Origin: Marinagarivorans algicola
Lineage (GTDB): Bacteria; Pseudomonadota; Gammaproteobacteria; Pseudomonadales; Cellvibrionaceae
Length of the DNA: 64,000 bases
Reading direction: 5' to 3'
Assembly: GCF_001292705.1 (NCBI RefSeq)
Contig: NZ_LGAK01000021.1
Location: 27,275 to 91,274, forward strand
Part shown: positions 7,858 through 16,670 of the stretch, one piece after another
How positions within the stretch are numbered: position 1 is the stretch's first letter
Layout of the letters: each line of letters opens with the position of its first letter
The notes under the pieces: generated by a model
What the model was told of the DNA's origin: nothing
What the model saw: the letters and a program-made list of their open reading frames with translations, nothing else
Databases searched by the model: none
Translations under genes and position numbers: made by a program

Positions 7858-9070
7858 ATTTTTTGGTCGCACTAATCAAGGCCAGCCGATTACCGGCGTT
7901 TTAGACGCTGCTTCGCCTGATGCTGTCGCCTTGCAGTTACAAACGCGTGGAGTCACACCGGTTAATATTACCGAAGTGACTATGGTGGCATCCGCGGGTA
8001 TGCAGCTTGGTGTGTTACTGGGTAGTCAAAAAATAAAATCGGTTGAGCTGATTATGTTTTGCCGGCAAATGTATACGATTACGAAGTCAGGAATCCCCTT
8101 AGTTCGCGGGATTAGAGGCTTGGCTGCGAGTATACGTCATGAGCATTTTCGTGAGGTGTTAAATGATATTTCTGATCGTTTAGAAAGCGGTATGACATTA
8201 TCGGCGGCTTTGTCAAAGCACCCTGTAGTTTTTAACCATCTGTTTGTGAGCATGATTAATGTAGGCGAGAGTAGCGGTAAACTGGAGGATGTTTTTAAAC
8301 AGTTAGCGTTTTATTTAGAGCGCGATGAAGCGACGCGCAAAAGCATTAAATCCGCTATTCGTTATCCTATGTTTGTGATTATTGCACTTGCTATTGCGAT
8401 GACAATTGTAAATGTATTTGTGGTGCCTAAGTTTGCAGCGATGTTCGAAAAATACGATGCTCCTTTACCATTAGTGACCAAAATATTAATGGCTACCTCT
8501 AGTGCTTTTATCCATTACTGGTGGGTGTTATTACTTATCGCCGGTATTATCGCTGCCGGCATATACTTATTTTTACGCAATCCAAAAGGTGCTCAAATTT
8601 GGGGGCGCTTTAAGTTAAAGTTGCCGGTGGTAGGGGAAACAATTAGTCGCGCCTTAATGGCACGCTACGCACGCAGTTTTGCTTTAATGCTTAAAGCCGG
8701 GTTACCCGTTAATCAGGCATTAACATTGTGTTCACGTGCAATCGATAACCCTTACCTTGCTGAAAAGATCGAGGGGATTCGGCGAGGCGTAGAGCGTGGT
8801 GATAGTCTTATACGCACGCATGTAGCCACGCAATTGTTCTCACCGTTAATTTTGCAAATGATTTCGGTGGGTGAAGAAAGTGGTCAGGTCGACCAATTAT
8901 TAGAAGAAGTTGCCGATTTTTATGAGCGTGAAGTTGATTATGACCTGAAAACATTGAGTGCTAAAATTGAACCGATCTTAATTGTTGTTATGGCAGGTTT
9001 TGTGACTGTATTGGCGCTGGGTATATTTTTACCCATGTGGGATATGTATAGTGTACAAAAATCAGGATAA
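7844..9070 (+). CDS. mshG: MSHA pilus platform protein MshG (PilC/GspF family)
   Basis: 408 residues, family length. The two GspF repeats are visible: FCRQMYTITKSGIPLVRGI near residue 70 and YARSFALMLKAGLPVNQAL near residue 275. Three hydrophobic segments (about 170-190, 225-245, 375-398) match the inner-membrane topology of PilC/GspF. The platform protein is turned by the MshE ATPase. It is the last msh gene; a weak terminator and the flhA promoter follow, so pilin genes are not part of this transcript. Confidence 0.95.
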   Translation: MATFKFFGRTNQGQPITGVLDAASPDAVALQLQTRGVTPVNITEVTMVASAGMQLGVLLGSQKIKSVELIMFCRQMYTITKSGIPLVRGIRGLAASIRHEHFREVLNDISDRLESGMTLSAALSKHPVVFNHLFVSMINVGESSGKLEDVFKQLAFYLERDEATRKSIKSAIRYPMFVIIALAIAMTIVNVFVVPKFAAMFEKYDAPLPLVTKILMATSSAFIHYWWVLLLIAGIIAAGIYLFLRNPKGAQIWGRFKLKLPVVGETISRALMARYARSFALMLKAGLPVNQALTLCSRAIDNPYLAEKIEGIRRGVERGDSLIRTHVATQLFSPLILQMISVGEESGQVDQLLEEVADFYEREVDYDLKTLSAKIEPILIVVMAGFVTVLALGIFLPMWDMYSVQKSG

Positions 9071-9108
9071 TAAGAGAGACCTGATCACTCTCGTATCCAT
9101 TCAGCCAT

Positions 9109-9139
9109 GTATCTTATTGTAAAAAAGATACTTGTTTTT
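9109..9139 (+). terminator. Possible terminator of the msh operon
   Basis: GTATCTT (9109-9115) pairs with AAGATAC (9125-9131) across a 9-base loop and is followed by TTGTTTTTA. The stem is A/T-rich and therefore weak, but its place 38 bases after the mshG stop fits. Confidence 0.4.
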
Positions 9140-9203
9140 AACATTACATTTATGCAATACATAGCCGGATTAAATATGCGGTTACGTTCAATATACCGCT
9201 GAG

Positions 9204-9219
9204 TGGAACATATTTTGCG
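9204..9219 (+). promoter_or_regulatory. Sigma-54 (RpoN) promoter of flhA
   Basis: TGGAAC (9204-9209), five bases, then TTGC (9215-9218). The -24 GG and -12 GC are exactly ten bases apart, as RpoN requires; only the fourth base departs from TGGCAC-N5-TTGC. It lies 48 bases before the flhA start. In Pseudomonas flhA belongs to the RpoN/FleQ class of flagellar genes, which supports the call. Confidence 0.65.
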
Positions 9220-9266
9220 ATGCCTCTTAAACAAGTGACATTACGTCAAGGTTTAGGCGGTATTTA

Positions 9267-11489
9267 ATGACAATTTCTTTATTTCAGCATTTAAAGCAAG
9301 TTCCTAAAAATATGACGCGCGCTCAGGCATTGGCGAATGCGCGGTCATTATGGCATGGTAATTTGTCAGTTCCTTTACTGCTACTCATGCTGCTTGGCAT
9401 GATGATTTTGCCATTGCCCCCTTTCTTACTAGATGCTTTTTTTTCTTTTAATATTGCTTTGTCTATAGTCGTTTTATTGGTCAGTGTGTATACCTTAAAG
9501 CCAACAGATTTTGCCATGTTCCCAACGATTTTGTTGGTGGCAACGCTATTGCGTTTGGCTTTGAATGTAGCCTCTACGCGGGTAGTTTTATTAGAGGGGC
9601 ATGAAGGCGGTGCAGCGGCAGGCAAAGTGATTCAAGCCTTTGGCGAAGTAGTGATTGGTGGTAATTTTGCTGTTGGCCTTGTTGTTTTTATCATTTTGGT
9701 GATTATTAATTTTGTGGTGGTCACAAAAGGTGCGGGGCGAATATCAGAAGTGAGTGCGCGCTTCACATTAGATGCAATGCCGGGCAAACAAATGGCGATT
9801 GACGCCGATTTAAATGCAGGTCTTATTGATCAAGATGAAGCTCGTGTACGTCGCGCAGAGGTTTCACAGGAGGCTGACTTTTATGGCTCTATGGATGGTG
9901 CCAGTAAATTTGTCAGAGGGGACTCGGTCGCCGGCATCCTAATTTTAATTATCAATATTATTGGGGGCTTGATTGTTGGCATGGTTCAGCATGAGTTAGA
10001 GTTTGCTGATGCACTCGAAAAATATGTGCTGTTGACCATTGGCGACGGTTTGGTTGCTCAAGTTCCCTCATTACTGTTGTCGACAGCAGCTGCCATTATG
10101 GTGACGCGTGTCAATAGCTCTGAAGATATGGGGAACCAGGTGACAGGCCAAATGTTTGCTTCACCGCGGGCTCTAGGCATAGCAGCGTTTATATTAGCTG
10201 TGATGGGCTCGGTGCCCGGTATGCCGCATATTCCTTTTTTAGGATTGGCGACTATTTGTGGCGCCTTGGCGTATTATATTGTTTTTAAACGCGATTTCGC
10301 TGATAGGGTTTTAGAAGAAGACGATACCACGGGTATGGCGGCTAGGCCCGTCAACCTTGATCAGCCATCGTCGTTGTCGGGTACCCCAGCGCTAGAGCAT
10401 CAACCGCTCAACGATGATCCCGTTGAAGTTAGCTGGGATGATGTGAAGCCGGTTGATATTTTGGGTTTAGAGGTGGGCTATCGTCTTATCCCATTAGTGG
10501 ATAAAAATCAACGGGGTGAACTGCTCGGGCGTATTAAAGGCGTACGCAAAAAACTCTCCCAAGATATTGGCTTTTTGATTCCACCTGTCCATATTCGCGA
10601 TAACCTAGATTTACTCCCTAATACGTACCGTTTAACGCTAATGGGAGTCGAAGTTGGTGAAGGGGAGGTATTTGCTGACAAGTCTATGGCAATTAACCCC
10701 GGTGAAGTATTTGGCCCTCTGGCAGGTATCGCTACAAAAGATCCGGCGTTCGGCTTGGCGGCGATTTGGATCGATGACGCACAAAAAGAACAAGCACAGA
10801 CGCTAGGGTATACCGTGGTTGACCCCGCGACAGTGGTGGCGACACATTTAAATCAACTGGTCAGCAAGCATACGTACGAGCTGCTCGGGCATGAAGATGT
10901 ACAAAAATGGCTTGATTTATTGGCCGATCAGTCACCTAGGCTGGTTGAAGAGCTAGTGCCTAACACGCTTTCTATTAATCAGTTACTTAAAGTACTCCAA
11001 AATTTATTGCGTGAGCAAGTTAGCATAAGAGATAAGCGCTCTATTGCCGAAGCTTTAGCTGCCCATGGCGATAAAAACGCCGATATTAGCACCTTAACTG
11101 GCTATGCACGCGTCGCACTGGCGCGACAAATTGTCCAGAATATTATAGGCAGTGAGCCTACGTTAAATGTCATTACCTTAGACGCATCACTGGAACACTT
11201 GTTGCTACAGTCATTGCAGCAAGCACAAAAAGTTGGCGCAGACGCAGCCAGTTTGATTGAGCCGCAATTGGCCGAACGCCTCAATAAATCTTTGTTAGAG
11301 GCAGGGCAAAAAATGGAAGCTGCAGGTGTGCCTCAGGTGTTATTAGTGGCAGCACCTATACGCTCAATGCTGGTTAAATTTACACGCTTTAGCCTGCCGG
11401 ATTTATATGTGCTAGGTTACAACGAAATTCCAGATAATAAAGAAATCTCTATTCAAGCGAGTGTGGGTGGCGATTTAAACAATACATAA
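9267..11489 (+). CDS. flhA: Flagellar export gate protein FlhA
   Basis: 740 residues. Eight or so membrane segments occupy the first half, with the FHIPEP-family block TLLRLALNVASTRVVLLEGH and the cytoplasmic loop ISEVSARFTLDAMPGKQMAI, whose Arg and Asp residues serve proton-driven export. The second half is the soluble domain that docks chaperone-substrate complexes and forms the nonameric ring. The N-terminus is about 40 residues longer than in E. coli, before the first membrane helix. It heads the flagellar block; flhF follows after 62 bases. Confidence 0.98.
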   Translation: MTISLFQHLKQVPKNMTRAQALANARSLWHGNLSVPLLLLMLLGMMILPLPPFLLDAFFSFNIALSIVVLLVSVYTLKPTDFAMFPTILLVATLLRLALNVASTRVVLLEGHEGGAAAGKVIQAFGEVVIGGNFAVGLVVFIILVIINFVVVTKGAGRISEVSARFTLDAMPGKQMAIDADLNAGLIDQDEARVRRAEVSQEADFYGSMDGASKFVRGDSVAGILILIINIIGGLIVGMVQHELEFADALEKYVLLTIGDGLVAQVPSLLLSTAAAIMVTRVNSSEDMGNQVTGQMFASPRALGIAAFILAVMGSVPGMPHIPFLGLATICGALAYYIVFKRDFADRVLEEDDTTGMAARPVNLDQPSSLSGTPALEHQPLNDDPVEVSWDDVKPVDILGLEVGYRLIPLVDKNQRGELLGRIKGVRKKLSQDIGFLIPPVHIRDNLDLLPNTYRLTLMGVEVGEGEVFADKSMAINPGEVFGPLAGIATKDPAFGLAAIWIDDAQKEQAQTLGYTVVDPATVVATHLNQLVSKHTYELLGHEDVQKWLDLLADQSPRLVEELVPNTLSINQLLKVLQNLLREQVSIRDKRSIAEALAAHGDKNADISTLTGYARVALARQIVQNIIGSEPTLNVITLDASLEHLLLQSLQQAQKVGADAASLIEPQLAERLNKSLLEAGQKMEAAGVPQVLLVAAPIRSMLVKFTRFSLPDLYVLGYNEIPDNKEISIQASVGGDLNNT

Positions 11490-11551
11490 AACAGATGTGT
11501 TGAGGGCAGCGCTCAAAGCATTTACTGGGTTGATATGAGACAGAGGTATTT

Positions 11552-13081
11552 ATGACAACAAAACGATTTTTAGCCAATGATATGAGTCGAGCGTTAAAAA
11601 AAGTGCGTGAAGAGCTTGGCCCTGATGCCATTATATTGTCAAGCAAGCGTGCCGACAAAGGCGTAGAAATTATTGCCACGCTTGATGACGTGTCGCCCTC
11701 ACCTGAAAAATTGGCAAAAAAGCAATTTGCAGCACGCTTTGATGAAGACTTAGATCAACCACTCGATAGCGATACACAATGGGGGGATCACCACCAGGCC
11801 CAGCGCATTGCCGCCAACACACAGGTGCAGGCATCGGTTAGCCGTTCAGTACCTCACGAGGCACGCTTTAAGCCCACAGCAGCGAAAGTAACTCCTCAAA
11901 ACCAGCACATACCCTCTTCTCGAGCGAACGATACTCAGTCGATAGCGAGTGAACCCTTCGAGTCAGCGGCTATCCATGCCGAGCGTTTAGCGAGTGAAAT
12001 TCAAGTGGCTCATGAGCGTATGCTCGCTGCTCGCGGGCAACACTTTCATGATGATGCTGATCCGTCATCCTCTGTTAGCGCACAATCTGTACAAGGGCAA
12101 AATCGTCAAGTAGCGGGCTTTACCCAGCAAGTAAAAGCACGAGGGTTAGAAGAAACTAGCGACGTGCCAAATGATAAATTACACTCTCTTTATAACGAAA
12201 TTGCTGAAATGCGAATGCTATTAGAGGAGCAAATGTGGCATCGCGAGCAGGCACCATCGGCATTACTCGGCGCAAAACCGCTAACAGGTAGAGCTAAACA
12301 ATTGGCTGCACAATTACGTCATCTAGCACTTCCCGAGCCTCTAACGCAGGCATTACTCGAGTGTGCTAATGACGAAGAGCGTTTACCAGTATGTTGGCGT
12401 AATGCTTTAGGCATGCTGGCGCGCAAATTACCTATCGATACTCGAGACCCGATAGAGCAAGGAGGTATATTTGCTTTTGTTGGGCCTACGGGAGTGGGCA
12501 AAACGACAACGGTTGCTAAATTGGCAGCACGTTATGTACTGAATCATGGACGTGGAAAGGTTGCTATCGTCACCACAGATACCTACCGTGTTGGCGCGCA
12601 CGATCAGCTAAAAGCACTGGGGCGTATATTGCAAGTGCCCGTGCGCTCCATTGAAGGCGAGCATCAAATGGAGGCTGTGCTGGCAAGCCTTAAGCAATAC
12701 TCTTTAATTCTCATCGACACGGCTGGGTTTCGCCAAGGTGATACCAAGCAGGCACAACAAGAAGCTCTGTTGAGCGCTTGCCCAGAGTTGCGCCGCATTC
12801 TTGTTATGGCATGTAATAGTCAAGCACAAATACTAAAAGCCTCAATACATGCTTATGGCGTACAACCGCTCTTAGGATGCATCATGACTAAACTCGATGA
12901 GTGTGCCAGCTTAGGTGAAGCCTTTGGCGCGCTTAGCGATGGGCGCGTCCCGTTATTATATAGCGCAGCCGGTCAAGAAATCCCTGATGATATTCAGCTT
13001 GCCAGTGCCACCAACCTTGTGGCTTTAGCAGTTAAGCTTGCACGCAATGACGAAGGCCGAAAAATGGCGGCAGGCGCTTAA
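11552..13081 (+). CDS. flhF: Flagellar placement GTPase FlhF
   Basis: 509 residues. The order is a short N-terminal domain (KRFLANDMSRALKKVREELG), a long low-complexity and poorly conserved middle (about residues 55-200), an NG-type helical part, and an SRP-family GTPase domain with P-loop GPTGVGKTTT at about residue 311, then TTDTYRVGAHDQL and the DTAGFRQGD motif. FlhF directs the flagellum to the cell pole and counters FleN, coded next. An AGAGG ribosome site precedes the ATG. The protein is longer than many homologues because of the middle linker. Confidence 0.96.
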   Translation: MTTKRFLANDMSRALKKVREELGPDAIILSSKRADKGVEIIATLDDVSPSPEKLAKKQFAARFDEDLDQPLDSDTQWGDHHQAQRIAANTQVQASVSRSVPHEARFKPTAAKVTPQNQHIPSSRANDTQSIASEPFESAAIHAERLASEIQVAHERMLAARGQHFHDDADPSSSVSAQSVQGQNRQVAGFTQQVKARGLEETSDVPNDKLHSLYNEIAEMRMLLEEQMWHREQAPSALLGAKPLTGRAKQLAAQLRHLALPEPLTQALLECANDEERLPVCWRNALGMLARKLPIDTRDPIEQGGIFAFVGPTGVGKTTTVAKLAARYVLNHGRGKVAIVTTDTYRVGAHDQLKALGRILQVPVRSIEGEHQMEAVLASLKQYSLILIDTAGFRQGDTKQAQQEALLSACPELRRILVMACNSQAQILKASIHAYGVQPLLGCIMTKLDECASLGEAFGALSDGRVPLLYSAAGQEIPDDIQLASATNLVALAVKLARNDEGRKMAAGA

Positions 13082-13285
13082 TATCGCCACTTATGTGCTG
13101 AGTAAATGGCGCTTAACAGTGGATAAAAGAGACCGATGGCAAGCGTGAAACACCAAAGCTTCTATACTTGATAAATGGCTGTGCATATGTGTTGAGCTAT
13201 GACCCATTTAGTGCGTGCTTTATGCCGCGTTGGTCAATACTAAACAGCTGAAATACTAAAAGCCAAACAGAAGGATGTATTGTTC

Positions 13286-14107
13286 ATGAGTAGTCATCCC
13301 GTAAAAGTGATCGCTATAACTGGTGGTAAAGGCGGTGTAGGTAAAACAAATATCTCTGTCAATTTGGGAATAGCCTTAGCTCAGATGCGTCGCCGAGTGG
13401 TACTAATGGATGCGGATTTAGGTCTAGCCAATGTTGATCTTTTACTTGGTTTGCAAGCGCAATTTACACTGGCAGATGTCCTCAGTGGTGCGCGTACTTT
13501 GCAGCAGGTTATGTTGCATGGCCCTAGTGGCTTAAAAGTCATTCCTGCCTCTTCTGGAGTGCAAAAAATGGCGGCTTTATCTGCTGGTGAGCACGCCGGT
13601 ATTATTCATGCTTTTAGTGAGTTAGGCGACCAAATGGATGTGTTGCTGATTGATACGGCAGCGGGTATTTCCGATACAGTGGTGAGCTTTGTGTGTGCTG
13701 CACAAGAAGCAGTGATTGTGGTGTGCGATGAGCCTTCATCGATCACAGATGCCTATGCTCTCATGAAAGTGTTAAATAAAGACAATGGCGTTATGCGCTT
13801 TCGGGTGATTGCGAACATGTGCCGCAGTGTTGCCGAAGGGCAAAGACTATTTAATAAACTGAATGCTGTCTGTGAGCGCTTTTTAGATGCCTCGATTCAT
13901 TATATTGGCGCGGTACCTTTCGATGAAAATTTGCGCAAAGCGGTCCAGTCACGTAAACCTTTACTAGAATATGCACCGCGTAGTAAAGCAGCGCAGGCCA
14001 TTTCCATGATTGCCCAGCGCTTAGATCAGCTGCCCGTCCAGCGCAATGCCAAAGGTCATCTCGAATTCTTTTTTGAGCGATTACTTTCGGTCAGCGGGCA
14101 AAATTAA
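13286..14107 (+). CDS. fleN: Flagellar number regulator FleN/FlhG (MinD-like ATPase)
   Basis: 273 residues from the ATG at 13286, preferred over the TTG two codons upstream because AAGGA sits ten bases before it. A deviant Walker A motif (GGKGGVGKT, residues 12-20) and the DADLGLANVDLLLG segment are those of FleN/FlhG. It is a membrane-associated MinD-type ATPase that limits flagellar number, in Pseudomonas by acting on FleQ. A 204-base gap separates it from flhF, and fliA follows after nine bases. Confidence 0.96.
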   Translation: MSSHPVKVIAITGGKGGVGKTNISVNLGIALAQMRRRVVLMDADLGLANVDLLLGLQAQFTLADVLSGARTLQQVMLHGPSGLKVIPASSGVQKMAALSAGEHAGIIHAFSELGDQMDVLLIDTAAGISDTVVSFVCAAQEAVIVVCDEPSSITDAYALMKVLNKDNGVMRFRVIANMCRSVAEGQRLFNKLNAVCERFLDASIHYIGAVPFDENLRKAVQSRKPLLEYAPRSKAAQAISMIAQRLDQLPVQRNAKGHLEFFFERLLSVSGQN

Positions 14108-14116
14108 AGGTCTATT

Positions 14117-14833
14117 GTGTATTTACCATCAGCAGAGCTTAAACCTGCAATTAATATCGAAGACTATGCATATCTTGTGAAGCGTATTGCCTATCATATG
14201 GTGGCACGTATGCCAGCTTCGGTGCAAGTTGATGACTTAATTCAAGCGGGTATGATTGGGTTACTAGAGGCATCACAAAAATATCAAGACGATAAAGGCG
14301 CAGGTTTTGAAACCTATGCTGGCATCCGTATTCGTGGTGCGATTGTAGATGAAATGCGAAGAGGAGATTGGGCGCCAAGATCGGTGCACCGTAATGCACG
14401 ACGAATTAACGACGCTATTGCTAAAGTAGAAGCGCGAACAGGGAAGGATGCTGCCGACTGCCAAATCGCCGAAGTCTTAGGTATTAGTCTCGAAGAGTAC
14501 TATGCAATGGCACAAGATTGTGCGAGCACTAAGTTGTTTAGTTATGAAGAGACCTTTGATGAGGACGGCGAAGAAATATTGACAAGCGATAGCTCAAAAC
14601 AGCATCAAAATCCAGCCGACATGGTGCAAAAGCAAGCCCTTAAAACCGCATTAACAGAGGTCATTAAAGGTCTTAAAGAACGCGAACAAATGGTGTTGAG
14701 TTTATATTACGAGCAAGAATTGAATTTAAAAGAAATTGGCGAAGTACTGGGTGTAACAGAGTCACGAGTCAGTCAAATTTTAAGTCAAACAGCCTTGCGT
14801 ATTCGATCGCGGATGGCGCAGTGGCAGCGCTAA
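14117..14833 (+). CDS. fliA: Flagellar sigma factor FliA (sigma-28)
   Basis: 238 residues. Region 2 is seen in DDLIQAGMIGLLEASQKYQ...FETYAGIRIRGAIVDEMR, region 3 in the following SVHRNARRINDAI, and region 4 in LKEREQMVLSLYYEQELN with the helix-turn-helix IGEVLGVTESRVSQ. FliA directs late flagellar and chemotaxis promoters. The GTG start at 14117 lies nine bases after the fleN stop with AAAGG upstream. No FlgM anti-sigma gene is in the window. Confidence 0.97.
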   Translation: MYLPSAELKPAINIEDYAYLVKRIAYHMVARMPASVQVDDLIQAGMIGLLEASQKYQDDKGAGFETYAGIRIRGAIVDEMRRGDWAPRSVHRNARRINDAIAKVEARTGKDAADCQIAEVLGISLEEYYAMAQDCASTKLFSYEETFDEDGEEILTSDSSKQHQNPADMVQKQALKTALTEVIKGLKEREQMVLSLYYEQELNLKEIGEVLGVTESRVSQILSQTALRIRSRMAQWQR

Positions 14834-15295
14834 TCTTGTAGAGTACTAAAGCTGAGTATTTCGATGCACTGCCATCGCGCGTTATTCTTCTATAAAACCC
14901 TCTCCTTGGGTCGCCTTGGGCGATGACAAATTGTACTAAAAATCATTATTTAATTCAAAACGAAAACTGGCTAGCCGCCATTGACCAGCTAGACTTATGA
15001 TTACTCGGGATGGGTTTTTAGTATTGTTAATCTGCAAAAAATGATGACAATCGTGTGGTATACCCTGACTGTGGAGCACTGAAATAGCGTATTTAAAATA
15101 GGTACTCAAATAGGCGATTTAAAAATTCATTATCCCAGTATTGATCTATCTATAAATTGATCTATTAAAATAGTTGAACACAATAATGTGGTAAATAATG
15201 AAAAGGCTGTGCGGATTGCTTCGTTGTTAGGTTGCGTGAATAGTCTTGGGGCTCAAGAAAGAACGTCGATCTTAATCACCATTTTGGAGGTTGCA
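14834..15295 (+). other. fliA-cheY intergenic stretch
   Basis: 462 bases without a convincing gene. A direct repeat TTGATCTAT (15139 and about 15155) sits in an A/T-rich stretch that could hold a sigma-70 promoter for cheY (TTGATC, 16 bases, TATTAA). No clear terminator, sigma-28 or sigma-54 site was found. The reading frame of cheY is open upstream to 15188 but that extension is unlike CheY. Confidence 0.35.
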
Positions 15296-15679
15296 TTGGA
15301 TAAGAATATGAAAATCCTAATCGTTGATGATTTTTCAACAATGCGTAGGATCATCAAAAATCTTCTCAGGGATTTGGGCTTTACAAATACACAAGAGGCA
15401 GATGATGGAGCAACAGCATTACCGATGCTCAAAAGTGGTGATTTCGATTTTTTAGTTACAGATTGGAATATGCCAGGTATGACAGGTATTGAGCTGTTAA
15501 AGCAAGTGCGTGCTGATGAACGTTTAGTCTCGCTGCCGGTGTTAATGGTGACAGCAGAAGCCAAGCGAGATCAAATCATTGAAGCTGCACAAGCGGGTGT
15601 AAACGGGTATGTTGTTAAGCCTTTTACTGCACAAGTGTTAAAAGAAAAAATCGATAAGATTTTTGAGCGCGTAGGGTAG
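15296..15679 (+). CDS. cheY: Chemotaxis response regulator CheY
   Basis: 127 residues from a TTG at 15296, chosen because GGAGG lies five bases upstream; an in-frame ATG at 15308 would remove four residues. Acid pair Asp11-Asp12, phospho-acceptor Asp56 (TDWNMP), the Thr of MVTAEA and the Lys of VKPF are all present. Phosphorylated CheY binds the flagellar switch to change rotation. The sequence is nearly identical to CheY of Pseudomonas, the strongest taxonomic pointer in the window. Confidence 0.97.
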   Translation: MDKNMKILIVDDFSTMRRIIKNLLRDLGFTNTQEADDGATALPMLKSGDFDFLVTDWNMPGMTGIELLKQVRADERLVSLPVLMVTAEAKRDQIIEAAQAGVNGYVVKPFTAQVLKEKIDKIFERVG

Positions 15680-15848
15680 TTCCTACTTTTTAAAGCATTG
15701 TGCCAGCATTGAATTAATAGGTTAGTAAAGTGCAGGTGTTTTGCTGTGTTGCATAGTCATTATGTTTGCTGCGATTTATGAGTATATGCTAGCAGCTTCA
15801 TTATAAATATGTGTGTGAGGAACTATCGCTGCGAGGCATTGAGTTATT

Positions 15849-16661
15849 ATGGAATCAACGGATAATTGGCATCACGACGAACAATTTCTGGATGAACTGA
15901 AAGAGTGCTCAGCTCAGCTGGTTGAGCAATTACAAAAAAAGGATTACGAGAATGCCTCTGGCGTTATCCGCTCTATCATGGACTCGCGAGATCAGCACCT
16001 GTTTAATTCTGTGGGTCAATTAACCCGTGCTTTGCATAGCGCCATTGTCAATTTCAATGTTGACACTGATATGACTGGTGTCAATAGTCATGCTGATGGC
16101 AGTGATAGCGAGATAAAAGACGCATCCGATCGCTTACATTACGTAATTAATATGACACAAAATGCGGCTGAAAAAACGATGGATCGTGTAGAAATTGCGG
16201 CGCCTATTGCGATGAATTTAGGCCGTGAAGCTAAAACACTAAAGGATGAGTGGGACCGGCTCCGACGGCGAGAGGTGAGTAAAGAAGAATTTGCTCAATT
16301 ATATGCGCGTATCGATGAATTTTTACTTGGTATGACATTAGGTGCCGATGAATTAAATGAAAACTTACAGGCCATTATTTTAGAGCAAGGCTTTCAGGAT
16401 TTAACCGGACAAGTACTAAAAAAAGTCATAGGCTTAGTGACAGATGTTGAGAATGAACTGGTTAATCTAATGCGTATCGCAGGAAAAATTGAAGCAGTTG
16501 CAGGTATTAGCACTGACAAACCTATTGACACTTCATTATCCAAGAAAAAAACGGTATCGCCCTGCGAAGCAGAAGGGCCTCAAATTCATGCTGCACAACG
16601 TGACGATGTCGTTAACGGTCAAGACGATGTTGATGATTTATTGTCAAGCTTAGGGTTTTAA
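15849..16661 (+). CDS. cheZ: CheY-P phosphatase CheZ
   Basis: 270 residues. The catalytic helix carries GFQDLTGQ with Asp184 and Gln188, the pair needed for CheY-P hydrolysis. The C-terminus ends DDVDDLLSSLGF, the CheY-binding peptide of CheZ, tied on by a flexible polar linker (about residues 222-255). The rest is the long helical hairpin that forms a dimer. It sits between cheY and cheA, with cheA following after nine bases. Confidence 0.96.
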   Translation: MESTDNWHHDEQFLDELKECSAQLVEQLQKKDYENASGVIRSIMDSRDQHLFNSVGQLTRALHSAIVNFNVDTDMTGVNSHADGSDSEIKDASDRLHYVINMTQNAAEKTMDRVEIAAPIAMNLGREAKTLKDEWDRLRRREVSKEEFAQLYARIDEFLLGMTLGADELNENLQAIILEQGFQDLTGQVLKKVIGLVTDVENELVNLMRIAGKIEAVAGISTDKPIDTSLSKKKTVSPCEAEGPQIHAAQRDDVVNGQDDVDDLLSSLGF

Positions 16662-16670
16662 GGAGCTGCT

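Noticed and set aside
9090..9140. CCATTCAGCC before flhA as another end of the dispersed repeat
   Set aside because: Only about ten bases agree; none of the internal blocks follow.
15188..15295. N-terminal extension of cheY
   Set aside because: The extra 36 residues do not resemble CheY, while GGAGG is placed just before the TTG at 15296.
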